A DNA stretch of 64,000 nt from contig NZ_KL647132.1 in the NCBI RefSeq assembly GCF_000725805.1, positions 1 to 64,000 on the forward strand, given 5' to 3'. The notes below the pieces were generated by a model that had not been told where the DNA came from, searched no databases, and worked only from the letters and a program-made list of their open reading frames with translations. The position numbers and the translations under genes were made by a program. This document shows positions 41,251-49,481 of this stretch, piece by piece (position 1 is the stretch's first letter; the number at the start of each line of letters is the position of its first letter). This stretch comes from Streptomyces xanthophaeus. GTDB lineage: Bacteria > Actinomycetota > Actinomycetes > Streptomycetales > Streptomycetaceae.

Positions 41251-44200
41251 ATGACGGGTTTCGAGACGGTTCTCTTACGGGTGGCGGGCACGGCTGCGGG
41301 GGCACTGCTGAAGTCCCTCCTGGCACGGGCTCCGGGCGCGGGACTCGCCGCCGATCCGGCCCGCCCGGCACCGCGGTGGCGCCGCCCGGCGGAGCTGGGC
41401 GACGCGGAGGTCCGCCGGCTGGCGGAGGTCCTGGCGGCCCGCCTCGGCGAGGCCACGGCCCGGCTCCGGCTCCCGGAGCACGAGCGCGCGGCGGCGGTGG
41501 ACGCGGTGGGCGACGCCTTCGCCGCCCTGGGCACGCTGGACGCCGAAACCCTCTTCGCCGCGGACCTCGACCCGGACGCCCTGGCCGCGGCCCTCCCCGC
41601 TCCCCCGCCGGGCCTGAGCCCCGCGGCCGAGGCCCTGTACGCGCGGCTGACGCGGCTGTGCTGCGCGCACGCCGTGGAGTACGCGACGACCCTGCCGGGC
41701 TTCGGCGCCCGGGCGGACGTGGAACTGGTCCGGCGCACGGGGGCGCTGACCCGCTCGCTGGAACGGCTCCAGGACCGCCCGGACGGCTCCGCCCACGCCT
41801 TCGAGGAGCGCTACGCCGAGTACGTCGCCCGCACCCACGGCCGCCTGCAGCTCTTCGGCCTCACCCTCAGCCGGTCCCGGCAGGAGTGGCCGCTGGACGT
41901 GGCGTACATCAGCCTGGCGGTCAGCGGCGAGCAGATCGTGCCGGGCGAGGCCGGGATGCACCTCACCTCGATGAAGGCCGAGCAGGCGCTCGGCGCCTCC
42001 CGGCGGATGCTGCTGCGCGGACCGGCGGGCTCCGGGAAGAGCACGCTCGTGCAGTGGCTGGCCCTCAACGCGGCCCGGCGGACCTTCGGCCCGGAACTGC
42101 GGGCATGGAACGGCTGCGTACCGTTCGTCCTGCGGCTGCGGTCCTTCACGGCGGCGGCGAGCCTGCCCCTGCCGGAGGAGTTCCTGCGGGCCTCCGGCGT
42201 CCCGCTGACCGCCCCGGCCGGGTGGGCCGAACAGCTCATGTCCGAGGGCCGCGCCGTGGTGCTCGTCGACGGGGTGGACGAGGTGCCCCAGCGGCTGCGC
42301 ATGCGCACCGAGTCCTGGCTCCGCTCGCTGATCTCCGCCTTCCCCAAGGCGCGTTACGTGGTCACGACCCGCTCCTCGGCGGTCCCCGAGGGCTGGCTCG
42401 CCCACCAGGACTTCACCCCGCACTCCCTGCTGCCGATGGAACGCGGTGACGTCCGGGCCTTCGTCTCCCACTGGCACGCCTCGGCGCGCGAGGAGTGCGG
42501 CTCCCCGGCGGAGCTGGCCCGGCTGGACGCGTACGAGACCTCCTTGCTGGAGGCGGTCGGCACCCGCCGCGACCTCGGGCAGCTGGCCACCAACCCGCTC
42601 ATGTGCGCCCTGCTCTGCGCGCTGAACCAGGACCGGCGCATGCAGTTGCCCCGGGCCCGCAAGGAGCTCTACGACGCCGCTCTGGACATGCTCCTGGTCC
42701 GCCGGGACACCGAGCGGGAGATCAGCGGGGTCGAGGGCGTCTACCTGACCCGCGACGAGCAGATCCTGCTGCTCCAGCGGCTCGCGTACTGGCTGATCCG
42801 CAACGGCCAGGTGGAGGCCGCCCGGGACGAGGCCGTCGAGATGGTGGCCGAGTGGATGGACGCCATGCCGCAGGTCCGGGCGCAGGGCAGCGCGGGCCAG
42901 GTGTTCATGCACCTGCTGATCCGCAGCGGCCTGCTGCGCGAACCGGTCCCGGGTGCGGTGAACTTCGTGCACCGCACCTTCCAGGACTACCTGGGTGCGA
43001 AGGCGGCCGTCGAGGAACGGGACTTCGGGGTCCTCGTGCAGCACGCGCACGACGACACCTGGGAGGACGTCATCCGGATGTCTGTCGGCCACGCCCGGCC
43101 CGCCGAACGGGCCAGGCTGCTGCGCGGCCTGCTGCGCCGGGCCGACCGGGTGAAACGGGACCACAGCCGTCTGGTCCTGCTGGCGGCCAGCTGTCTGGAG
43201 CACGCGCCGGAGCTGGAGCCGGGGGTCCGCGCGGACATCGAGCACCGTACGGCGGCGCTGCTGCCGCCCCGCAGCGTGGAACAGGCCGACGAGCTGGCCA
43301 AGGTGGGCGAGCTGGTCCTCGAACTCCTCCCGGAACCCGCCGACCTGACCGAGGACGAGGCGGCCGCGACCGTCCGTACGGCGGCCCTCGTCGGCGGGGT
43401 CCGCGCGCTGGAGCTGATCACCGGGTTCCGTGACGACGGCCGCTTCCTGGTGTGCCACGAACTCTCCACGGGCTGGCGGAGGTTCAAAGGGTCGGACTAC
43501 GTCGACGCGGTGCTCTCCCACGCCTCGCTGGGCGAGCTGGCGTTCCTGGAGGTGAGCAGCGCCGAGCAGTTGGCGCTGCTGCCCCGGGTGCCGCACCTGT
43601 CCCGGGTACGGCTGGAGGGCGACCGGGGCATCCCCCAGGAGGTCCTGACCCACCCGGACCTGGAGATGCTGTACCTCAGCCAGAACAACGGCCTCTCGGA
43701 CCTCTCGGCCCTGTCCGCGCTGCCGCGGCTGACCCTGCTCGGCTTCGACGACTGCCGGGTGACGGACCTGGACGGGATCCGGGGGCTCGCCCTGAGGACC
43801 CTCTACCTCTACCGGATACCCGACGGGCTGGATCTGTCACCGGTCGCCGGGATGGCCTCCCTCGACCATCTCGGGCTGGACTTCGCCCCGGGGATCGCCC
43901 GGGTGGCCGACCTCCCGGTGGCGCGTTCGGCCACGGCCCTGGGGTTCTACCGCAGGGCGCACCGGGTGAGCCTGGCGGGACTGGAGGAGTGGACGGCCCT
44001 GAACTGGCTGACGGTGTCCGGGGACGACCAGGCGGCGGAGCTCGGCCGGCTGGCCCCGGCGCCGCCGCTCGGCACGCTCCAGCTGCTCGACGTGAGCGCG
44101 CTCGACCCGGGCAGCCTGGTGCGCCACCAGGGGCTCACCGACCTCTTCCTGTCGGGCAGCACCCTGACCGGCGGGCTGGAGCCGCTGCGCGAACTCCCGC

Positions 44201-44355
44201 GGCTGGGCCGTCTCGGCCTCAACCAGTGCGGGCCCTCCGTCGACATCACGCCGCTCGCGGGCCTGCCCGATCTGCGGATCGAGGTGTCGGGCGGCACCCG
44301 GGCCGTGGGCGGTGAGCTCTTCCCGCCGGGGCGGATCAGGTTCAGCAGGTCCTGA
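41251..44355 (+). CDS. NACHT-domain NTPase with C-terminal leucine-rich repeats (bacterial NLR-like)
   Basis: A 1,034-residue STAND protein. Residues 1-230 are an alpha-helical N-terminal domain, probably the effector or a NACHT N-terminal helical domain. The NACHT module follows: Walker A RGPAGSGKSTLVQW (near 255), Walker B VVLVDGVDEVPQR (near 337), sensor VVTTRS, and winged-helix region LATNPLMCALLCAL. From about 760 on come leucine-rich repeats (LEMLYLSQNNGLSDLSALSA). bNACHT proteins of this layout protect bacteria from phage. ATG 41251 follows AAGGGGAGGG. It is a single gene without a partner effector. Confidence 0.88.
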   Translation: MTGFETVLLRVAGTAAGALLKSLLARAPGAGLAADPARPAPRWRRPAELGDAEVRRLAEVLAARLGEATARLRLPEHERAAAVDAVGDAFAALGTLDAETLFAADLDPDALAAALPAPPPGLSPAAEALYARLTRLCCAHAVEYATTLPGFGARADVELVRRTGALTRSLERLQDRPDGSAHAFEERYAEYVARTHGRLQLFGLTLSRSRQEWPLDVAYISLAVSGEQIVPGEAGMHLTSMKAEQALGASRRMLLRGPAGSGKSTLVQWLALNAARRTFGPELRAWNGCVPFVLRLRSFTAAASLPLPEEFLRASGVPLTAPAGWAEQLMSEGRAVVLVDGVDEVPQRLRMRTESWLRSLISAFPKARYVVTTRSSAVPEGWLAHQDFTPHSLLPMERGDVRAFVSHWHASAREECGSPAELARLDAYETSLLEAVGTRRDLGQLATNPLMCALLCALNQDRRMQLPRARKELYDAALDMLLVRRDTEREISGVEGVYLTRDEQILLLQRLAYWLIRNGQVEAARDEAVEMVAEWMDAMPQVRAQGSAGQVFMHLLIRSGLLREPVPGAVNFVHRTFQDYLGAKAAVEERDFGVLVQHAHDDTWEDVIRMSVGHARPAERARLLRGLLRRADRVKRDHSRLVLLAASCLEHAPELEPGVRADIEHRTAALLPPRSVEQADELAKVGELVLELLPEPADLTEDEAAATVRTAALVGGVRALELITGFRDDGRFLVCHELSTGWRRFKGSDYVDAVLSHASLGELAFLEVSSAEQLALLPRVPHLSRVRLEGDRGIPQEVLTHPDLEMLYLSQNNGLSDLSALSALPRLTLLGFDDCRVTDLDGIRGLALRTLYLYRIPDGLDLSPVAGMASLDHLGLDFAPGIARVADLPVARSATALGFYRRAHRVSLAGLEEWTALNWLTVSGDDQAAELGRLAPAPPLGTLQLLDVSALDPGSLVRHQGLTDLFLSGSTLTGGLEPLRELPRLGRLGLNQCGPSVDITPLAGLPDLRIEVSGGTRAVGGELFPPGRIRFSRS

Positions 44356-44374
44356 GCCGCCCCGGCGGAGGGTG

Positions 44375-45601
44375 TCACCAGACGCGGACCGAGCCGCCGC
44401 GGGCGAAGGCCGGGCTGGTGGCCTGGGGCGGGATCTCCGTGAGGGGTTCGGCGATCTCCGTGACCAGCGGGCCGCACTTCGCGGCCACCGGGTCCAGGAG
44501 CGAGAGGTCGAACCCGTAGACCCGGGCCGCGTTGCCGCCGACCATCGCCGCGACCTCCTCCCGCGGCAGGCCCGCGTACGCGATGCGCAGCCCCTCGCGG
44601 GAGTAGGGGGTGGTGCCCTCGTCGTGGGGGTAGTCGCTGCCCCACATGATCTTGTCGAGGCCGATCCGGTCCCGCAGCGGGACCTCGTGGGGGCGCATGA
44701 AGCTCGCCCCGACGAAGCAGTTGTCCCGCCAGACCTCGCTCGGGCCCTTGCCCATGGCTTCCGCCAGGCCCGCGCCGAACTTGGCCTCGGCCGTCGCCGA
44801 GGCCGCCACCAGACGGCCGTGGTAGTAGTCCAGCATGTCCAGCACGCCCGGGATCCAGCCGGAGCCCTGCTCGGTCAGGACCAGCTTGAGCCCCGGGTGA
44901 CGGCGGAAGGCCCCGCCGAAGACGAGGTGCCACAGGGCCCGGTGCGAGAACCAGGTCGTCTCCACCATGAAGACGGCCCGCGCGGCCGGTTCGTCGCCCA
45001 GCGGCGGGGACGCGGAGCCGCCGTGGTGGTTGACCGGCACGTCCAGCTCGTCACAGACGGCCCAGATCGGGTCGTACGCGGCCGAGTAGAGCTCCGGGAC
45101 GGCGGAGCCGGGCGGGACGCCGGGCAGCAGGATGCCGCCCGTGAGGCCCGCCCGCCTCGTGCGGCGGATCTCCTTCACCGCCGCGTCCACGTCGTTCAGC
45201 AGGATCTGCACCACGCCCGCCCGGCGCCCCGGCGCGTCCGCGCAGAAGTCGGCGAGCCAGCGGTTGTGGGCCTGGAGCCCGGCCCACCGCATCTCGTACT
45301 CGGCCGCCGTAGGGGGCTGGGCCATGAGGGAGGCCTTGGGGAAGAACGGCGGGATGGTGTTCGGGAAGAGGACTTCCGCGACGATCCCGTCGGCTTCGAG
45401 CTCCGCCAGGCGCCGCTGCGAGTTCCAGTTCCGGTCCGCCGTGTCCGCGAGGAGGTCCTCGTACGGGTTCACGTACGAGGCGGCCCAGGCGTCGAACTCC
45501 TCGTGGTGGCGCTTCTCCAGGTACGGCCGGTAGTCCAGCAGGTCGGCGCCCGCGTGGCAGTCGGCCGAGATGACCGTGTACCGGTCGGGGGCACCGCTCA
45601 T
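44375..45601 (-). CDS. Amidohydrolase family protein (ACMSD-like)
   Basis: A 408-residue metal-dependent hydrolase/decarboxylase of the amidohydrolase_2 family. Key segments: ISADCHAGADLLDYRPYL, NHHGGSASPPLG, and WGSDYPHDEGTTPYS near the C-terminus, the metal-site Asp. It starts at ATG 45601, which overlaps the stop of the paralogous upstream gene (ATGA). These enzymes act on aromatic acids or lactone-like substrates; the specific one is unknown. It is the last gene of the TetR-controlled operon. Confidence 0.88.
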   Translation of the reverse strand: MSGAPDRYTVISADCHAGADLLDYRPYLEKRHHEEFDAWAASYVNPYEDLLADTADRNWNSQRRLAELEADGIVAEVLFPNTIPPFFPKASLMAQPPTAAEYEMRWAGLQAHNRWLADFCADAPGRRAGVVQILLNDVDAAVKEIRRTRRAGLTGGILLPGVPPGSAVPELYSAAYDPIWAVCDELDVPVNHHGGSASPPLGDEPAARAVFMVETTWFSHRALWHLVFGGAFRRHPGLKLVLTEQGSGWIPGVLDMLDYYHGRLVAASATAEAKFGAGLAEAMGKGPSEVWRDNCFVGASFMRPHEVPLRDRIGLDKIMWGSDYPHDEGTTPYSREGLRIAYAGLPREEVAAMVGGNAARVYGFDLSLLDPVAAKCGPLVTEIAEPLTEIPPQATSPAFARGGSVRVW

Positions 45602-46884
45602 CCGGACACCCCCAGCACCGGGAAGTCCTCGCCCGTCAGCCAGTGCCGGCCCGTCTCGCGGGAGCGGGCCCAGGAGGCCGCCACGGCGGCCTGGTCCGGG
45701 GACTGCCCCAGCTCGGCCGGGGTGGGGCCGATGCGGCGGGCGAGCGGGGCGAGCCTTGCCGTGTCGAAGCCGAACACCTCGGCCGCGGCCAGCCCGAGCA
45801 TCCGGCGGGTCTCGTCGACCGGGATGTCGTGGAAGGTCCTGCGCAGCCAGTTGCGGGTGTCGGGCCAGGTGCCCTCGGGGTGGGGGAAGTCCGAGCCCCA
45901 CAGGATGTTGTCGACGCCGATCTCGTAGCGCTGGGCCAGTTCCCGGCGCTTGGTGTTGGTCGCGCAGACGAACACCTGCCGGTCCAGGTACTCGCTCGGC
46001 GGGCGCTTGAGCTCCTCGAACGGGGACAGCTTCTTGCCGCCGTGCGCGCCGAGGTAGAGGCGGTCCATGAACCACAGCTGGTTCGGCAGCCACCAGCAGC
46101 CGGACTCGGCGACCCCGAACTTCAGCCCCGGGTGCCGCTCGAAGACCCCCGACCAGAGCAGGAACCACAGGGGCCGGGCGGGCCACCAGGTGACCTCGGA
46201 GACGAAGATGCCCAGGTGGTCGCCGTACTCGTGGCGCGGTGAGGAGCCCGAGTGGGTGACCACCGGCATCTGCGTCTCGGCCGCCGCCGCCCACACCGGG
46301 TCGTAGCGGCGGTCGTGGTAGGGCGCCTTGTCCACCCACATGGCGGGGATCATCAGCGCGCCCAGCCCGGACTCCTTGGCCCGGTGGATCTCCGCGACGA
46401 CCTTCTGCGGCTCGCCGGTGATGGGGAGCAGGGCGACGCCGCAGTGCCGTTCGGGGTGGGCCGACACGAACTCCGCCAGCCAGCGGTTGTGCGCCTGGGC
46501 GCCCGCCATGCCCAGTTCCGGGTCCTGGTCCCCGGAGAGGCCCAGGCCCACCCCGAAGGGGGCCGCGGTCTGGCTGTCGACGGCGTCCGCGTCGGGGAAG
46601 ACGACCTCGGCGGCCACGCCGTCGCCGTCGAGTTCCTTCAGCCGCTGCGCCGTGTCCCAGCCGCCGCGGAGGCCTTCCTCGTGGTCGTGGAACCACTTCT
46701 CGGCGAAGGCCTCGTTGCGGACGCCGAGCCGGGTCGCCTCGGCGCGGCGGGCGTCGCGCTGGCCGAGGAACTCGTCGAACTGGCGGTGGAAGCGGGAGTC
46801 CAGGTAGGGCCGGTACTGCTCGGTGGGCAGGCCGGCGTGGCAGTCGGAGGAGATGATCAGGTACGGGTCTTCGTACGCGCTCAC
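45598..46884 (-). CDS. Amidohydrolase family protein (paralogue)
   Basis: A 428-residue relative of the next gene, with the same motifs: ISSDCHAGLPTEQYRPYL, VTHSGSSPRHEYGDH, and LWGSDFPHPEGTWPDT. The two proteins begin and end alike, so they are tandem paralogues that diverged, possibly a heteromer or two successive steps. It starts at GTG 46884 behind GAGGGG, 11 bases after the SDR gene stop. Its product probably uses a divalent metal in the cytoplasm. Confidence 0.88.
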   Translation of the reverse strand: MSAYEDPYLIISSDCHAGLPTEQYRPYLDSRFHRQFDEFLGQRDARRAEATRLGVRNEAFAEKWFHDHEEGLRGGWDTAQRLKELDGDGVAAEVVFPDADAVDSQTAAPFGVGLGLSGDQDPELGMAGAQAHNRWLAEFVSAHPERHCGVALLPITGEPQKVVAEIHRAKESGLGALMIPAMWVDKAPYHDRRYDPVWAAAAETQMPVVTHSGSSPRHEYGDHLGIFVSEVTWWPARPLWFLLWSGVFERHPGLKFGVAESGCWWLPNQLWFMDRLYLGAHGGKKLSPFEELKRPPSEYLDRQVFVCATNTKRRELAQRYEIGVDNILWGSDFPHPEGTWPDTRNWLRRTFHDIPVDETRRMLGLAAAEVFGFDTARLAPLARRIGPTPAELGQSPDQAAVAASWARSRETGRHWLTGEDFPVLGVSG

Positions 46885-46895
46885 GACAAGGCCCC

Positions 46896-47780
46896 TCAGT
46901 CGAGGATGAAGCTTTCCAGGTAGGCGGGGTTGGACCGGTCGAGCATCGACTGCGACCGGGCGCGGATCTGCCGGTCGCTGTGCTCGCTCGCCGGGAGCAT
47001 CCAGAAGCGGTCGGCGCGGATGCCGTCGACGACGTGCTCGGCGACCTCTTCGACGGGGGTGAAGTCCACCTCGTGCCCGGCCTGCTTCATCGCCGCCTCG
47101 TACTGGTCGAGGCTGCGGTACGGGGTCCTGCGCGGCCGCTGCTTCGCGAAGCGCTCGGGCCGGTTGCGGTGCGACTCCCACAGCCCGGTGCGCAGCATGT
47201 GCGGTCCGGGGAAGAGGACGGAGGCTCCCACGGCGGCGCCCTCGGCCCTGAGGTGGGCGTAGAGCGATTCGGTCATGGTGACCACGGCCGCCTTGGTGAC
47301 GGCGTACACGGAGGCGGTGGGCAGCGGGGCGATGCCCCCGTCGCCGGAGGAGGTGTTGACGACGTGGCCCGGGCCGCCGGCCTCGATCATGCGCGGGACG
47401 AAGGCCTGGATGCCGTGGAATACGCCCCACACGTTGACGGAGAAGGCCCACTGCCAGTCGTTCGGCTCGTGCTGCCACATGCGGCCCTCGGCCCCGGAGC
47501 CGACGCCCGCGTTGTTGCACAGCACGTGCACGGCGCCGAAGGCCTCGTACGCGGCGTCGGCGAGGGAGATCACCGAGTCGCGCTCGCTGACGTCGACGGT
47601 CCGGGCGAGCACCTGGGCCCCTTGGGCGGCGAGTTCCCCGGCGGCCTTGTGCAGGGCGCCCTCCTCCACGTCGGCGAGGACGACCTTGAGGCCTTCGGCG
47701 GCGAAGCGGCGGGCCATCGCGAGGCCGATGCCGCTGGCGGCGCCGGTGACGACGGCCACCTGTCCCGGTTCGAGTCTCAT
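46896..47780 (-). CDS. Short-chain dehydrogenase/reductase
   Basis: A 294-residue SDR. It has TGAASGIG, LCNNAGVG, catalytic Ser in VNTSSGDGG, and YAVTK. A ~40-residue C-terminal extension (RSQSMLDRSNPAYLESFILD) makes it longer than the core family. It probably oxidises or reduces an intermediate of the same pathway as the decarboxylase and amidohydrolases it is transcribed with. ATG 47780 follows the decarboxylase stop by one base. An upstream GTG at 47789 overlaps that stop. Confidence 0.9.
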   Translation of the reverse strand: MRLEPGQVAVVTGAASGIGLAMARRFAAEGLKVVLADVEEGALHKAAGELAAQGAQVLARTVDVSERDSVISLADAAYEAFGAVHVLCNNAGVGSGAEGRMWQHEPNDWQWAFSVNVWGVFHGIQAFVPRMIEAGGPGHVVNTSSGDGGIAPLPTASVYAVTKAAVVTMTESLYAHLRAEGAAVGASVLFPGPHMLRTGLWESHRNRPERFAKQRPRRTPYRSLDQYEAAMKQAGHEVDFTPVEEVAEHVVDGIRADRFWMLPASEHSDRQIRARSQSMLDRSNPAYLESFILD

Positions 47781-47781
47781 G

Positions 47782-48579
47782 TCACACACTCCCCTCGGGC
47801 GGCCCGTCCAGGATCTGCATCGGGTCGTCGTACCGCTGGTGGATGTACGGGAGCAGCGCCTGGGCGCTGACCCGCTCGACGGCGCGGCCCCGCTGGTCGG
47901 TGGTCTTCTCGCCGATGGTGATCTCCACGATCCGGCGGACGGGGAGGTCGGCGACCGGATCGAACATGGACTCGCGCAGCACCACGTCGCCGGTGACGTG
48001 CTCCAGCTTGCGGACCTTCTCGTTGCGGGTGCAGTGCACCAGGACCGGATCGGCGTCGAAGCCCGAACCGTCCACGGCGGGGAGGAACTTGAAGTAGAAG
48101 TCGGTCTTCTGGGTGGGCTCGGGCAGCGGCAGCGCGCGGTCCACCGCCCCGCGCACCTCCACGAAGGCGATGCCGTGACGGGCGAGGGCGGCGCGGACGA
48201 CGAGCCCGTCGCGCTCCACCGTGACCTCGCCCAGCTTCTTCGGCTCGCCGAAGACCTCGCGGCCGCCGACGAGGGCGCGCTCGTGGGTCATCGGCATGAC
48301 CAGCGGGTACCAGCCCTCGACCCCGCCGTGCCGGGCGGCGACGGCCACCGAGCCGGCGCCCAGCGGGTAGCCGGGCAGGTCGACCTTGCTGATGTTGGCC
48401 CGCACCAGGGGCCGTTCCGCGGGCTTGAGCGGGGGCGGCAGGACCGCCGCCACCACGTCCGGGTCGCTCTCCCAGACCGCGACGACACCGGTGGACCAGA
48501 TGTCGGGGAGTTTGGAGCTCTTCTCGCGCGCCGCAGCGATCTCGGCCTCGGTGCGCGCTCCGTACCGTACGCGTGCCAT
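47782..48579 (-). CDS. Acetoacetate decarboxylase family protein
   Basis: A 265-residue member of the ADC superfamily. The Schiff-base Lys is probably in REVFGEPKKLGEVTVERDG; the surrounding beta-cone sequence (KVDLPGYPLGAGSVAVAARH) is also typical. Members decarboxylate acetoacetate or act on related beta-keto acids. It starts at ATG 48579; the frame would allow four more codons. It is the first gene of a four-gene operon divergent from the TetR repressor gene. Confidence 0.9.
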   Translation of the reverse strand: MARVRYGARTEAEIAAAREKSSKLPDIWSTGVVAVWESDPDVVAAVLPPPLKPAERPLVRANISKVDLPGYPLGAGSVAVAARHGGVEGWYPLVMPMTHERALVGGREVFGEPKKLGEVTVERDGLVVRAALARHGIAFVEVRGAVDRALPLPEPTQKTDFYFKFLPAVDGSGFDADPVLVHCTRNEKVRKLEHVTGDVVLRESMFDPVADLPVRRIVEITIGEKTTDQRGRAVERVSAQALLPYIHQRYDDPMQILDGPPEGSV

Positions 48580-48608
48580 GTCTCGCACCACCCTTCGGTT
48601 CGGGTTCC

Positions 48609-48651
48609 TGTAACACAGTTACACCGCCACCGATGAAGGGTAAAGACCCTT
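48609..48651. promoter_or_regulatory. TetR-type operator and second palindrome
   Basis: TGTAAC-ACA-GTTACA (48609-48623) is a perfect 15-bp palindrome 30 bases from the decarboxylase start. AAGGGT-AAAG-ACCCTT (48636-48651) is a second perfect palindrome closer to the repressor gene. The first fits a TetR dimer site and would control both divergent transcripts. Confidence 0.65.
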
Positions 48652-48697
48652 GCAGGGACCGGAACTGACGTTCCGACAGATTGGTGGGCCGTCCGAC

Positions 48698-49330
48698 ATG
48701 ACCAGATCCGCACTCACCCGCACGGAGGTCCTGGACGCCGCCGCGTCCCTGGTCAGGCAGCACGGTCCGGCCGCCCTCACCATGCGCAGGCTCGCCGCCG
48801 ACCTCGGCACCGCGGTGACCTCCATCTACTGGCACGTGGGCAACCGCGAGTCCCTGCTGGACGCCCTCGTCGAGCGGACGGTCGAGGAGATGGGCGCCAT
48901 CCGGCCGGCCGGACGCACCCCCGCCGAGCGGATCCTGTCGGTGGCCCGGGTGCTGCGCCGCGAACTGCGCGCCCGCCCGCACCTGATCGCCATGGTCCAC
49001 GAGCGCGGCCTCACCGAGCGGATGTTCCTGCCCGCCCAGCAGGCGCTCGTCCACGAGGTGCACGCCGCGGGCCTGCGCGGGACCCGGGCGGCCGACGCGG
49101 TGCGCGCCGTCCAGTTCCAGGTCATCGGCTTCCTCCTGGTCGAGCGCAACCGCGAGCGCTCCCCCGCCCAGTCCCCCGCCGAGAGCGAGCTCTGGGACCC
49201 GGCCGCCGCCCCGCACGACCCGGCGCTGGCCCGCGCCCTGGCCCGCCCGGCCGATCCGGAACGGCTCTTCCTGCTGACCGTACGGGCCCTCGTGCAGGCC
49301 CTGTTGGCACCGTCCGCGGCCCCGCGGTAA
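48698..49330 (+). CDS. TetR family transcriptional regulator
   Basis: A 210-residue repressor. The N-terminal helix-turn-helix (about 1-50) reads ALTRTEVLDAAASLVRQHG and then LTMRRLAADLGTAVTSIYWH. The C-terminal half is ligand-binding helices. It is divergent from the decarboxylase operon and probably autoregulates through the 15-bp palindrome. I chose ATG 48698; an upstream TTG at 48650 lies inside the operator region. The inducer is probably a substrate of the amidohydrolase/decarboxylase pathway. Confidence 0.92.
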   Translation: MTRSALTRTEVLDAAASLVRQHGPAALTMRRLAADLGTAVTSIYWHVGNRESLLDALVERTVEEMGAIRPAGRTPAERILSVARVLRRELRARPHLIAMVHERGLTERMFLPAQQALVHEVHAAGLRGTRAADAVRAVQFQVIGFLLVERNRERSPAQSPAESELWDPAAAPHDPALARALARPADPERLFLLTVRALVQALLAPSAAPR

Positions 49331-49481
49331 ATCACGTGCGCACCCCGTCGGTCCGTGGTTGCATCTGCCGCGCGGGGGCGGCTCCGCGACGTGCTTCCTT
49401 CTCCACCTCTGACGACACCCGTAGCGCGTCCCCTCTCCGCCCCCGCCTCCATCCCTTTCCGGTCCCGGAGGACTCCCCCCT

